Assembly (NCBI GenBank): GCA_003864495.1
Contig: ML133383.1
Location: 5,626,880-5,690,879, forward strand
DNA from: Nemopilema nomurai
Lineage: Eukaryota; Cnidaria; Scyphozoa; Rhizostomeae; Rhizostomatidae
Reading direction: 5' to 3'
DNA length: 64,000 nucleotides
Part shown: positions 24,601 through 39,600 of the stretch, in pieces
How the letters are laid out: every line of letters starts with the position of its first letter
Position numbering within the stretch: the first letter of the stretch is position 1
The notes under the pieces: model-generated
Told to the model about the DNA's origin: nothing
Databases searched by the model: none
Seen by the model: the letters and a program-made list of their open reading frames with translations, nothing else
Translations under genes and position numbers: made by a program

Positions 24601-27600
24601 TTCACTGAACTTTTGCATAGGCTTATTTGTGCTTTTATTCCAGCATACCTGCTCTATTCTTTCTTGATTTCATTTATGAGAATCTTATTAATTTTGACAT
24701 TTAGTTTGATTTCCTTTTATTATTGTTGAGGTGGATTTAATTAATCCTTTTCGCAGTCTATTTTTGTTTTGAATTTCTAGTAACTTCAAATTTTTGGATA
24801 TTTCATTATATATAATCTCATTTTATTTTCCATGTTCTTCAATGTAACCACGTTTTCAAATTCTACAAGCGTTAATTTAAATCTTTTGTCATAATGTCAC
24901 CATGCTCCGATTTTTATTGTCTTTGTGTTTTACATTTGTGTCGAATGGGTTTAAATTTCCATGATTATTAAAATCATAAGACACATTTTCCAACATCTTA
25001 TGATGTCATTAGGCATTTGCATTATCTCCACCCCCTTATATAATATGTCACATTTTCTCTGTAGTCCAGCATCTAGTAATTCTAAACAATTCCACAAATG
25101 TTGAAAATAATCGTGCCTGCAACTCTAGAAAGAAAGGTTTGAGTTGGAATAATCTTGTGTTGGTCGATAGATCTTGTTTCTCTATGACTTGCTCAGTCTA
25201 TGAAATGCGTTGGATTCATTTGATTGACGAGGTAATTTGTCTGAAAGGCTATTAAGGCGTCTTCTGCAGCCATATGTTTGAGCCATTCGATTGTGTCATG
25301 ATTTGTATGGCAACACAAATGGCGTATCGCCTTGAAATGATGTGGATTAAATGCTTTAGAATCGCTACTTCTTGAACCAATGGCAATATATCGTCCGTTT
25401 CACATGTGCGGCTTCATGTGGCCACTACAGAGCCACTAACGTTTGCTTCGCTAATTGATACTGACTTGGCGAAATGTGTTTTGCGTTTTGGATTTGAGGG
25501 ATGAGCAAACCGGTCGTGGACGCCGATGATATGAAATATGGACTGTATGGGTGTGAGGTGATTAATATGTATAGGGCAAGAAACGTGAACTTACGTTCGC
25601 CGCAAACCATTAGCAACTAGACCTGCGAATGACCAGGGACATGAACATGTCTGCGCATAAAGTGTTTTGGTAATTCGAGCGCAGAAGAAGACATTAACTG
25701 CCTCGCCTCGCTTTTAGTATCCTTCCTCGGAATCGACACTACAGATGGGTGACAGATGTTTCAAAGCTGGTTTAGGGCCCATGTTTCTAATATAACTGCT
25801 ATTTTCAGATTTTTGGCACAAAATTAGGAACAAGTCTCCTTTTGAGGGTGAAATTGGTCACTTGAGATAAAAGACGCTTGAAATTTTCGATAAGGAAAAA
25901 GAGCTTCCTCATGAGGCGAGAAATACAAAGTAGAGTCGAATTAAACCCTAATGTTTTGTGGTTTCGTCTGAGATGGTGCAGCATATTTCATAAGACCATT
26001 TAATTTTGAGTCTGAAACAAAATTCATTGGACGCCTGCGACCTAATCAAAATCGGATAGGGTAGTCTAACTAGTCACATAATTTAATCAGGTAACTTTAT
26101 CATTTTTTGATAAAGCCTTTTTGTGAAGTTTGAAAAAAGAAAAAACCCTCCGTAGCTATGCGATATCGCTGGTTTTAAAGGAAGTAGAAACAGAGCGGGA
26201 TAATTGCTGAAATGTGGGGAGTCAATTTGCTGGGATTTGCGAAAAACTGTTTAGACGCAACAATGAAAGCAACAACAGAACTGGCGGAAGGGATGTACTT
26301 TCTTCTTGAACTGTTTTTGTCGAAAATTTCTTCAAATAGAACGAGATTCTAGATGTCGTGGTTAAGGTGGCTGCTTTACGAGCATAGAATTTTCTAAGTG
26401 GATCAGGTGGGTTTTGAAATTGGTACAACCTCCATGTAGAAGATCAAATATTCTTGAAGATTTTTAACCTTATTACAGTTGGTGAGTAACGATTGATACA
26501 AAAAAAGATTTACATTTTAAAAAACAGCGAAACTGTGAAACTTTGATTAAATTTTTCAACGATTCGCTTGAACCAGTAATTGAAATTTTTATGGAAAAAG
26601 CAAATGGAATAACAAACCCTAAAATAATGTTAGATCGCTATAATATATATGGCAGTAAAATATATTGCCTCAGACCACAGTATTGCATGGCAGTACTACA
26701 ATATAATAAGGTCTTATAATAAGACATTAGTATTAGGCTGATGTAAAATGTTTTAGTATTACAGAGCAATATTAGACTACTATATGACCTTGTATCGAAT
26801 AACGCTGTTCTTAAGTTTTTTGTACTTGTCTGTAGAATTACTTCAAAAGGGCTTCACAGTCTGATAAAGTAGTGGTAAATATGTTAAATGGAAAATGTGA
26901 CAATTGTGAAGACAAAAAAAGGGAGTAAAGGGAAGACCTAAAGAACAATATTCAGATTCGCTAATGACTGTAGAATCATATTGCACATTATTAGTGAAGG
27001 GTTTAAGTACAGAGAATCAGTATTAGCTGTCGCATATTTTGGAATAAGAATATTAGTGTTGGACCGAAATACAACATCGAACCAACACTTCATTAATGGC
27101 ACAAGTCTCCGTTTCATAATGTAGAGCCGAATATTAGCATTGCTGTATTTCTGCTGCAACACTATCTTGGTTTTCACACAACAGTAAGACTTGAGCTGTA
27201 TTTAATGGTTTCAGAATTTTTTCGCAAGTTACATTCTGCCTTTTGGTACCAAATTTTGGCAAATGTTATTTCTGTCAATGCGTGTAAAGAGAGCCCGCTT
27301 TAAAGAAAAAAATAGCTAAACTTCTTAAGATAAGGTAACGCGATGCCAATTTATCATGATGGCCTTGCTTCATTTTTAGATGAACAGCTTCCTAACATTT
27401 TTAGGTATCTGTTATATTACATTTCTTGACAATGATGAGCTTACTAATTACCTAATACAAATGGGGCAAATGTTCAAGTGCAGAAGTGGCCCCAATATTC
27501 AAAGGATAAACGATAATACACCAACATAAATAGACATTAAAATGATTCAGCTAGTCCTTTGCTCATTCTTTTTCATGGACTTTTCCTATTTCCTCATTCT

Positions 27601-30600
27601 TTCTGACCTTTTTAAGTTTTATTGACTGTTTGTGCCGCCATTCTATTGTTAGTTTTTATGATTCCTTTCCTTTTGTTACAAGATTTCACTCCCTTTGTCG
27701 CACGATGTCATGTCTTCATGCCTTCAAAATAAGTGTGAGGCAAGCTGCAGCATATTACAGTCTCGTGTCGATTGATACGAAGGCTGCTTGCCTTCAGGTT
27801 TAGCACGTATGATTCATGCTTGCGTCACCAACTAAGATTAATAGCGTTTTTGTGTTGACTCTTTTGATTGCTTGAGCTTGACCCAATGCGATCAAACGCC
27901 CAATCAGCAGATAAGCACCAATTAATTAGCACATGTTTACTAAACGCACTAATCGCCCGCGCGGTCTAATTGGGCCGCTATGTCGTGCGGGCGGTATCCA
28001 GTTCTTCAAAGAACCGCGTTTTCCCCGACTTACCTTCCTCCTGACCTCTTTAATTTGCCATTCGTTTGACTGATCGGCTATTAATTAGAGCGTGTCTTCA
28101 CATGACGCATTCCCAACGAGATTTGCAACACAAAATCCCCACGGATTAATTCGCGTTCGCTGCTTTGCGAAACCATGTCGATTTTTGGAGCGTCCTAACT
28201 GGATAAGGACCCTCTACAGATGATTGTTCTTCCAGTGTGTTGCGTGTCGCTTGGTGCACGCCGCACCGAACTTTGGAGCTCGTTTAAACACGCTGTTGTT
28301 CATCTGTCAGTATGGCCGTTTCCTGGTCACGACTTACCCACTTTGTTTGGTTTCTTTGCAAATTCTATTTTTTATTTGAAATGGCACGAACCAGCAAAAC
28401 CATAGTTTTTACATACTTTCGTACTCTTTCGTCCTATGCAAGTATGCTAACGTCAAGCAATGACAAAAGGCTGACGAAATTAATTACGAAGTTAATTCAT
28501 GACGCCTTTTTCAACAGATCCACGTTGACGACAATTAGCAACAGCTCACTACATTCTTCGAATTTAATGTTTCAATATTTTGATACTTGTCGTGGTGTTT
28601 TAGAATTGTCGAATCCCAGCTATTGTAAAAGTTTTTTGAATTGCAAATTTCTAGACGTTCGTTCTATAATGTGCGTTCATGAAGGAGATGTGCAGACCAA
28701 TCAATCACTCTGCAGTCGATTGTATTTCTATATGGCTTAAATGAAAAATACTACTAAGCACTTTTGATCAGGATCATCATAAGATCAGTTCGATTTTGCT
28801 GTAACTGAAGCTCAACGATAGGTAGACTTCGTCAAACATTTTCTCTGGTATTATCAATTCTTTCTAATTATCACATATTGAAGTTCCTTGCCTTAGTTTT
28901 AGAAGAGTTTCAGCTGATACTATAGTTGAACAGCAGCATTCAAGTTGTTAATTGTTGATGAGGTGATGATCCCAAAAAGTGTTTCTTGTGATTCTTTTTT
29001 CGAAGAAAAATATTTACAGGATAACTATATAATATCATTGACCAGCAGTTGAATCAGCATTATGTTCTCAAACGAGGTGTTTTCTGAAGGCAATGTTTAC
29101 TTCTTTCTTCCCCAAAATGTCAGTACAGTCGGTCTTTTTCTATGTTTACTCATCTTGTTTGCGACGACTGAAGCCGTCGATTAATGATTGATGATTCGTG
29201 ATTAGTGATTTTGATCCCTGTCCTGGAAGAAGCTGTCATGATGATGTCTCGTATTGGTTCCATTCTGGGTGTCCGCGTGAAGATTGTCCGTTGTTTCAGA
29301 TGCATTCTCTAGCCCAGTTCTGGAGAAACAAGCCAGTCTCTTTCCTGGTATTTCGTCCGAGAAAGCCTTGCTATATCTTGCCTGGTCGGTCCATCTCGTA
29401 GCCGAGGCAGCACGAGATACGAAGGCGGGCTGTCCGCATTACTGGGCCGGAATCCAATAGGTGTTTTTGCTCAATGAAGATTGTGGTCCTGGTGTTCATT
29501 GAGATCAGGGCTAAGAATAACCTTAAATCTAGGGTGGGTAATTTCCGTATGCACTTGGTCTTTCACGCTGAGTTCTAAGAAAAGGCCAGCGAGCCCGAGA
29601 CACACTTATTTAATTCTGACAGCCTAAACATGCTTGCTTGTCAATTATTTAGCTGGTCCCATTTATTCTTACAGTTCTGTATACTTATATCACTCATAAG
29701 CACGTGGTCTCTTGGGCGGCTGTCGCCATGGGATTCCTAACATGACACTAGCATTGAGGCGAATTAACATCCCCGTCGCCAAACGTCCACCTTCAGCATG
29801 TGATGTTTTCTGCTTTCAACCGTATTGCTGAGCTCCGCCCGTGAAGCTCTGTTACAAATGCAACATGCCGTGGAAAAATCCGTATGTGACCTGCGCAATT
29901 GCTTAATCCAAATGAAGGGAAGTTTCGATGTTTCTTGTGAAAAATTCGTTTCTATTCAGTACTAGAAAGAACTGCTACATAAACAGCTGGCATTTGGTCT
30001 TGTTTTGAGTCATCTTCATGAATATCTATGTTCAAGATTTGTTAACGTATCCCGGTGCAATAAAAGACTGTTTTTTGCAACACCATCGCCGTTAATCGCG
30101 GCTTTTTCGCATTACCATATTCTTTTCCATCTCATTCTATGAATATTTATGTGGTTAGTTTTATCATAGCATCATTATGATTTCTTAACAAACTAGTCTA
30201 GTTTCTCGTGGAGTTCTTCTTTCTAAGTCACCCACTTCTTTTTCAGGATTCCCAAAAATGCTCCCTGATAATTGCTACTTGTATATTAACCATTGTCGAC
30301 TTTTTGTCAATCATTTCACCCTTGTTATTCACCTGAAATTGCTACTTTATCTTTTGGTTTCAGTCTCAACTCGTAAATCCATCTCAATAATTTCGTTTCA
30401 ACAATCTTGTCGTAAAATCTCGTCTTGAGAATCCTGTGTTGACATTTCTGTCTTAACAATACTTGTCTTGACAATCTAGTCGTAAAGATCTCATATTAAC
30501 ACCCTTTTCTTAACAGCCTTATTTTAACGAACTTGTCTTAACAATTTTACGTTAACAACCTTGTCTTAACAAGGAAGCACTAAGTAATATAGAGTAGTCA

Positions 30601-33600
30601 CTTCTACAATACGCTTTGAGCCTCCACCGGCATGCCAGAATAGGGCTTTCTTTTCAGAAAAGTAAGTAGAGAAGTTAGATAAGCGTTGAATTTAGTTCAC
30701 TCTTATTTCAATTAAATTAAAATGTGTTCAATTAAAAGTTGGAATTGCGTAGAATCTAGCAATGGTCAGTTTCCAGGGGTGGCAAAGATCGTGTAAAAAG
30801 TTGCCGCGAATAACCTACTGTAATTAATACAATCTGGATAGCCTCAAATAACATGTATATAAAAAATGAAATCAAGTCTGAAAATAGAGAGAATTGTTGA
30901 GTTGCTAGGAAGGCACAAGTCTCCCGAATGTTTTGCAAAAGTATAACTACAAGGCAATATCGCCAATGCTGAATTTTCTGAATTTTTTACGTAAGTTTCT
31001 GCAGGATTTTAACCAATCAAATGACGGGTCAGTTAGCCTGGCTAGTCACTCATCGTGCGTTATGGTGGGCTGATTGTCTGGTGTAACTTTACAGCCACTT
31101 GAGACGATGTTAGTAAATTGGAACTTTGTTTGTAAATCAACGGCAAAGCGCCGCACCTCCTTAACAAATGTGTTTCATTATAGCTTAACACCTTAAACCC
31201 CAGCAATAGAAGTGTCTCGTTGGCAAAATGCTGTTTGTAAATGAAACCCAACGAATGATTGGATGAATTTAAATTTGCAAATCACGAGACCCTCCCTTCG
31301 CTAAGATATTTGCTCTTTGATTTACGTTTGAAAGCCTTTTAATGGTCATTACTTCCCATAATAGTTGTTTCTTAAATCCTGATATTAAGTTGCGATGGCA
31401 ATATACAGTCGTTGCAAACACTCAAACTAAAATCCGCTTACCCATTTCTGCGCAGTAACGACGATAGGGATAAGAGAGTCTTATAAAGTCTACAATTTGG
31501 TTCACCGACGATTTATGCCTAAATCTCTTGATTGGCAGTCCTGTTTACAGGCCTCACCACATCTACTTTCCTAACAGACTCTCGTATAAGTAAATTTTTT
31601 ATCTACTCGAGCGGCACATTGGAAACTCTGTGCGTTGGAGTACTGCAACTCTAGCTCCTCTTCTTTCTCTTCGTTTAGTGTCCAAGTGACTCGTGTTGCC
31701 ACCTACAAAGAACTCGACACAGACTTTCAGAAGCACGCAGGGCTGCTCACACTGGTATGTTTACGCTTTTCCATTTGGCTTAATAATGTGGCTTGTTTGA
31801 AATCCGTTGCTTGCCCACCCGATTTCCACTAACTTATCCTTGTTGATAGTACTGCTAAGCGGACGTTGATTTTTCATAGATTCCTAAGCCTGGGACTTTT
31901 CTTGTTTTTAACCGGGATCACCAGTAAAAGCCCTTTAACTGGCTCTGGTTAGTTACAAAGCCTGCCGACAGTTTATCTCCGATCACACGCCTATAATCTT
32001 TAACGATTGTTAAATATAGTTGTAATGAATACCCTCTGAAAACTAGTATTTTTTAAGTATTCCCGAATCCTCAGATTTGCTCCATGTTAACCAGTTTATT
32101 CTCAGCTTAAATTGTAAGATGTTAGAAGACAAGTCGTAATCGCTTATTGTCGTTGTTCTACTTTTATATTATGTCATTGTGCTTATTCTTCTGGATATCC
32201 TCAGCTTACCAAGCACCTCCTTGTGTCCTCTTGCAAATTAGTTTGTGTTCCTTTCTAATCTATGTCTGTATGTCGCTGCATTGTGTATACTTCAAGTCAT
32301 ATCAAGGCTAATTGTAGGTGCCACCATGTCTGTATTGGAAGATTACTAGTCTTTAACGTATTTCCAATCCATTTGGCTCTGTCTTCTATGAATTATTGAA
32401 CTCACAGATGCTTTAAGACTGGAGACATGCTTGTTAATGAATGTTCCGATCATTAGTAGCTACCTCTGCAAACGAGGAACGTTCTTTTCCAATTCACATA
32501 CTTCAAACTTTCTCTACCGCTCTGTATACGTTTGTTAATTAGGAAATTGATGTCTCTATTGAACTTTCCTTGGCGGTTTTCCCAGCTAGCTAATTCTGCT
32601 CAAAATACCATTTGTTTTTCACTTCCACTTTGCATCAATACTTTCCCCTAGAATTTCATCTTTTTATTCTGAAATACTAAACTAACAAAGACGAATATTT
32701 TCTAAATCAATTTTCTACATTTCAACACATTTACTTTCAAAATCTACTGTCGACACTCTGTTTACCTTAAATATTCTTTGCTTGTTATTTACACAAGTAT
32801 TTTGTAATGTCAGCTTCATTATTGCAACATTTTCGTTTTGCCACTTGTTAATTCATTAACTTTGAAGCCCCAGTTACGCTGTTTGTTTTCAAACTGGTCG
32901 CCGCTCCTTCACTTGGTCTCTCTCTCGCTCTGTGTCTCGTTCTCATGCGAAAACTTAGGTTACGCTACAACAACTGGTTTCTCAGAATTGTGTTCCGTGT
33001 GCAAATGCATCTTTGTGACGCGCCACTTCCAAGTTCTTTAGGGAACTCCAAGAAGACCATCCTAGTTAATGAAAAAATGTTAATACTCTCATGAACTGCC
33101 CTTTTCTAAAGCCAAGTGTTTTCAAGGTCAGTGCTCTTTTTGTTTCCTGCAAGAGTTTTGGCTAATGCAAGGAAAGAAAGGATGATTTGCGTTCTCCAGT
33201 TTTTTTTAAGATATGAGAGTTATTTAAAATTGAAACTCTTCCAGTAATATTCAGCTTGTATTGACTTCATTATGACATTATAAGATATTTTTATCTCTTA
33301 TTTATAAGTTTACTTCTGGGATTTACTTAAATGTGTGCTGGGATAGGCCGAAGTGAGTATGAAAAAACCGAAATTACCCCCAAGGTCGAAGAATGAGAGA
33401 CAAAGAAAGTTATAAGTTGACAAAAGTAAGTAACAAATAGAGCAAATGTTGATGACGGAAGAAATGAAGTTGCCAAGTGGATAGGACAAAAATATGGAGT
33501 CATGAGTTAAACAGTTCCACGAATAAATAGCGGCCGTTTAGTTGTACAAAGAAGACTGTATAGAGATTTTCAAGTCCAGGCGTGTGTGTAGGAGGAGCTG

Positions 33601-36600
33601 ATCAAAGTTGAAAATGGACAAATATATGCGGGGGAAAGCAATTATCGCCAGGTTTCCGGAGGCAGTTCTTGATGCCAATTACTTTGCTGCACTTTGCAAC
33701 GGATGAACGGGTTACAATACGTGATGGTGACGCCCTTAGGCGTGTAGGCAATAGAAAGGTGTCTTTTAAACATGGGCCCCAGTAGATGGCGCTAAGTCAT
33801 TGAAGTGGATGGCGTTTCGTTGTAGGGTGATGGTAAAGATTCTTAACAAAAGCGTAGTGTCATCCGGAGTGACTTCTTCTCGTGTTGTCTCTATCCAACC
33901 TTTGTTCAAGAGTTGCCATACATTAGTCTGCTGTTAATATGTATCCATTTCTTTGGCAATCTATTCGACATCCATATATTTCACTTTGATACTGCTTTGC
34001 ATGGCATTTCTTTGTTTAAGGCATGCACCATAAATTTTTCAACTGTGAGTTCTTTCTTGTATATAACATCCCATCCTGATTAGCCAATTCATTTTTCACA
34101 AATTGTTTTCCTCTTTACAATAGGCTCATTGTCATACTTCCACTTTTGTTGTTGTGGCGTTTTAAGTTTGGCGAAAAAATTAACATTTCCAACGCTCTAA
34201 TTCTAATCTGCTAGTTGTTTCCAAACATGCATGCATCGTTTTGTAACACAGAGTGAGCTTCAACAACTGATTTTACTCAAGCATATAGGGAATTGAAGTC
34301 ACTATTTCATCAACCAACCTTTGAAAGATATGGTTTTAACTTATCTTAGTTTTATGCCATCTTTTGGCGTTTCTTCTCTTTTCTTTTGTTGTACATATAG
34401 ATCTGTTGGAGTAACCATTTAGGCGTGTATCATGTAGCTGATCTTTATAATGGGGAGGGAGGCAAATCTGCAATAAGGCATAACTAAGGGGGTGCATTCT
34501 CCACAAGCCAGGACGCTAAGCTGCTTTCTCTCAGATTCTCACAATCACATAATGCAGTCACTCTGACCATTCGAAGTTCTTTTTCCTTATGCTAGGCACC
34601 TGTGTTTTTCCCAGACCTCAATCTACAAGATAGATTCACTTAGCATTTTATGTTATCCCAAAGAATGTCGGTGGGCTCGATTAATTTTATGATAATCGTG
34701 TTTAATTTTTTTGTCCCATTTCTCATTGAATTGTACCTCAATTACTGTCAAGTTGCCCGTGGAAAACTGATGCTAATTGTTAGATCTGTTCTTCAGCCTT
34801 CTTCGTACTTGAGCTACATTTACTTTACAAAAAAACACTTCCCAAAAACATGCATTTTTAATTCGAGCGAGGTTATTTTCAACAAAACGTTGCAAACTCA
34901 GAAACCATATTGTTTAAAAACCAGCTCTTTGAACCTCTGCCTCTATTAAGCTCCGCCTCTTCTAGCTACAATCTAGAAGCTTTTTCAACCACCATAATTG
35001 CCAGCAAATTGGCCTTCTAATTATACTTCGAAAGATGGTCGCATTCCCATGCTTTCAGCAACATTTTAGCGTTTCTACCAGCCCTTTAGGAAAAGGTTGC
35101 TTACTTTACGTTGAATAAGCCGCAGTTTTGTGACAAAAATCGTTTAAAAAATTTTTCCTGCAGTATCATTCTCCAAATAATTTCCATCTTGCATTGGATT
35201 TTGTTTTAATGTCTGCTGATTATCTCTTAAACAGAACGATTATAACTACAACAGTTTGTTGGTGGAATTGATGACTTAGCTTATTCTTTATGAAGATGAA
35301 GTGGGTTTTTTAGATCCCCAAGTTGCATACTTCATTTGGATGCTGTAGATCATTATCTTGTACAAGCACTGCACCTTACCGTGTTGCTTCAATGTAACAA
35401 CTCACTCCGACCATTTTCCCCAATAGGTGAGAATTTAAGATGAAATATACTTGTGAATCAAATGGTTAGTTTTAAACTTGGTGTTTATTTATGTTTAACG
35501 GCACTTTAAGATAAAGAAGGGTAATCCTAATTCGCTGAGTTGACGTTTTTCTTGACACAACTCTGAGAGTCATTTGATAGCTTTTTCTAACTTTTGAGTA
35601 AAACTGAGACGAAAGCGTCAATTTGCAAGGTCAGGAGACCCCGAACGAAATCAATGCTCTTCCAATCGCGCAATTTCTCTGTAACTTCCTAATTCAAAAT
35701 ATTAATCATATTCAAATCTAATCATCGAATTTATTAATAAATTAAAATATTTGTTCGGGAAGCTGATTATTTCTTTTTCACAAACGACAAAGGCATCAGG
35801 AAGAGACAGGCATTGACCCGAGTTGCTTTTAGTTCCTTCCAAATCAAATGTCAAAAGCTTTACATATGACAAGCGAAGTTGTTTCAAACTTGATCTTGTT
35901 TGCATCGTTTTTCAGCAGATGAAAAATCTCATTCAAAAACGATGCCCTCCTTCGATTAGGCGTGAAACTAAGTCAAGTATTTGCTCTAATTTGTCTTTTA
36001 GCAATTTCCTCTCTATAGACAAAGATTTTGTTCATTCTTCGTGTACATGTATAGTACAGACTCCTATAGAACTGGAAGGCAGACGACGGGTATTGTTTTG
36101 CTTCTTTCTAGTGTTTTAGGCCAATGTTGATAGGTAGTGGTTTTTCTAAAGTTTAATTGGCCAGAATCAGGAGCTCCGATGCTTCATCTTCAACTTGTCT
36201 GAACTTTGCTAACCCGTTCTGGCTCATGGCTTCACTTTTCTTCAAACTGGCTGTAGGAACATGATGGGAATTTTTATGATTATTTTGTTAAACCGAATGT
36301 GGTGTTTATGTCCAGATGTTTTCTGTTTTTATTGTTCTAGAAATACAACCTTCTTGAGAGTGGTATTTTGAAGAAATCCCCTCCATATGCTAATAGTTAT
36401 TTTATTCTCGATTGTGGCGAGCTTCTTCAGTGGAGTGTTTGAATATTGTTATCATGCAACTGGAAGGCATTTGTTGGGGTGAAGCTCTACAATTTGGCAT
36501 TATTTCTGCTATCCTTGTCGGGCATTTCGCTGCCTGTTTTGTCATCTGATATCTGTTTTTTCTCCACGAACAGTAGTACCCAAGAGTGAAATGAATCTGA

Positions 36601-39600
36601 CAAGAAATAGTGATTAGTAAGCAACTTTTTTTTCATTAACTTGAGTTCGAAGTTCGCCTGCAAGTATCAAGGTATAATGACTGAATAAATAGAATAGTTT
36701 TACTTGAAATCAGTTGGCAAATTGGTATGGTGCTATTGAAGAGAGATATATTTTAATTTTAGTCATGCTGACACAATTGATAGCGAAATATGTTCGATGC
36801 TTTTTACATACATATATACATACATACATACATACATACATACATACATACATACATACATAGTTCTTAACCTTTTACGCCAGGTTCGGCGCCTAAGGTA
36901 CCATTTTGTCTAAGTAGGTATTGATTTATCATGGGTTTATCATGGGTTTATCGTGGGTTTATCGTGGGTTTATCGTGGGTTTATCAGAGAAAGCTTACTC
37001 GTAACTGTGAATTGGGAGGAAGCTTTTATTTACACTACGATTACTGCAAAGGATTAGCTAAAGTGCTATCAACTTCTATTCCTCGAAAACATCTGGATAA
37101 TTACTGGGATCTTTGTATCGCTGCTTAGAAAGATGTTCTTTGATATTCGGATTCTGCAAATGATGTCCTCATTAGTCTAATTCTGTACGTCAGAGGACAA
37201 AGTGCAGCCTGTTTTGACTAAAGCCCTTTCCTAAATTGACTCATCTCAAACCCTGTTCTGGGCTGATTCTGCTTCCTTAACCCAATTCTGCACTGATTCT
37301 ATTTCTTTTGACTACATTTGGGACTGCTCCTTAGGCCTTGTCCTAGATTGATTCTGTTCCTTTAAACCCTTTGTTGGATTGATTCTGTTCCTTTAAACCC
37401 TTTGTTGGATTGATTCTGTTCCTTTAAACTCTTTGTTGGATTGGTTCTGCTCCTTATGCCTTGTCCTAGATTGATTCTTTTCCTTTAAACCCTTTGTTGG
37501 ATTGATTCTGCTTTCTTAAACTTGTCCTAGATTAATTGTGCTCCCCTAAACCTCATTTTGGATTAAATCTGCATGGTTTAATCGTATCCTAGAATGATCT
37601 TGCTTTTGCTCCAACTTTTGGAACAGTCAACTCGTGTCATTTGCTATAGCAGTTCAATGCGAATGCATTTCAAAGGGTGACAAATGTCAGTATCCCTTTT
37701 AGTGTTCTGTTCCAACTTATGCAATTCTCGCGAACATAAATCAAAACGCATGTAAAAAGTGGCGATGTTCCAATGATTCGGTTGATACACTTTTGTCGCG
37801 TTCAGCTATCTTTAGGCGTTTAGGTATCTTTAGGCGTTTAGGTATCTTTAGGCGTTTAGGTATTTTGCTCAAAACTATGACCGTGATCAGCTGTTTGTTT
37901 GAACTGCCTCGTCACAAACTGGTGCAAAGTTGGTATATCTGGCGATGATTGAACGCGTAGTGGCACGATGCTGTGTTCCATTGCGCCCGCGCAGTCATGT
38001 TCTGGAGAGACGGACTTGCACGGAGGCCAAGCGGCTTTGGTTAATGCAAATTAGCAATTTGTCTTGTTAAGGGAGACCAGCCCCATGTCAGTTCATGGCT
38101 ATCATTCTGTATTTAGCCGAGGGAAGAGCGCTCGAATTGGTTCGGATTAAAGAATAGTGGCAATGCTGGAACAATGCGCCTTTGACGTCCTGTTATCGCA
38201 GACTCTTATGAGAAATTGGTGTCAATTGCTAGCGGGACTATCAGGGATAAGTACACGAGATGATCCAATTTGTATCCGTAGTTTATCAGTTTAGATGGTG
38301 TTTTCAGCATCTCGAAGGCAAGCCGTGGAGAGTTTCTGCCTGTGTTGACCTGAAGCCGGGGCCTTTATCATGCAAAATTTTACTAAACATTTTCTTGGCT
38401 GTTCCGATTGTGGCATGAAATTGTAACCACACGTAATGACTACGTAAATCAATGAGATTAGTCTTGCTCAGGTCACAACGCGAGCCGCCCGCTCATTGTC
38501 GTCCTGCTCTCCTGTACAGCAATGTCACCGATTTATAAGGTCACCTGACCTACAGAGTCGAGATTAACTATGTGCATGAGTTCTTCTCAAGTATACGGGC
38601 GATTTCACATAATGCAGGTGCGAAATTCCCCGCTTTTATTGACCGACCTATCAATAGGGATTTAACATTAAGCTCGCCAACGTCATTAGTTTCCATTTAT
38701 TGCCAACTGCGACAGTCAGCTTTGATGCTGGTGTACGAAAACTCTCGCTAAATTATTCAGCACTGTGTTGAAATCAGGATTAGAACAACTTAATTTTCAA
38801 TGGTCTCTGATACACTCAAGTCTAATGTTTGGTTTAGAGTCAGAATTTTGGTCGCTTGATTTTGCGTGTTTTACAGATTCCTGTGTAGTTTCCAGAGAGT
38901 TTTCGGTCGAATTCTCCAACCGAATTCCGATTTGCGTTGGCAACTCAGCCAGTCCTTCGTCAACAACAGTTCAAAGTGTTCGCGTTTGCAAAGAAACTGG
39001 CCCGTTGTTGTTGTTGCCTAAAGCAGTTGTTTAGCGTATGTTGCGTTATGTTTTAATAACCAAACAATGCCAGATTAAGCCTCGAGTTTGACCGTGTATG
39101 ATCCAGAGCAGCGTTGGCCTAGGCTCCGCCAAACTCATGTCAAGTTAAGCAGTGAGCTCAACGGATAATTCTTCGTGTAGCTTAATCGCCGCCCGTCAGC
39201 CCTTTAACCGACTCCTACACGGAAAAGAGGCTCGATGTCGGTGGTTAGAATGAGAGCATATGATTGCAAGCTTAGCCCGAAGATCTAAACAAAAATATGC
39301 AGGCACAGAGAAAGAAATGATCTCGCTACCAAATTGTCAAAGAAGATGGAATTGTGAATTCCTAAAGTTGCGCGCCCTTTCGGCTCTGCGTCCGATGCTT
39401 GGATCCCGCAAAGCCATGACATGTTTATTTTTGAAATTGTTTGCTTCTTCTGTACCTTCTAATAGCAAGGCGTTTCGTGATTGTCTTAGGTGGCCTGCTT
39501 TAGGGCTCGTATCTGAGTTGATTCTGTGTACTTTAACAGTATCTTTGTTTTTAATGGATGTGTAAGATCGGTAGACATGGGTACTTACTTGCCCTGTAAC

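Larger units (their letters stand above)
23742..31678. other. IFT43 intron of 7.9 kb
   Basis: Mostly AT-rich with no coding exon recognised. A GC-richer island lies at about 27850-28200 and a degenerate short repeat at about 30390-30580. Around 26650-27140 the word RTATTAG recurs many times without clear periodicity. The ORF near 28312-28740 and others have no family features. Confidence 0.45.
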
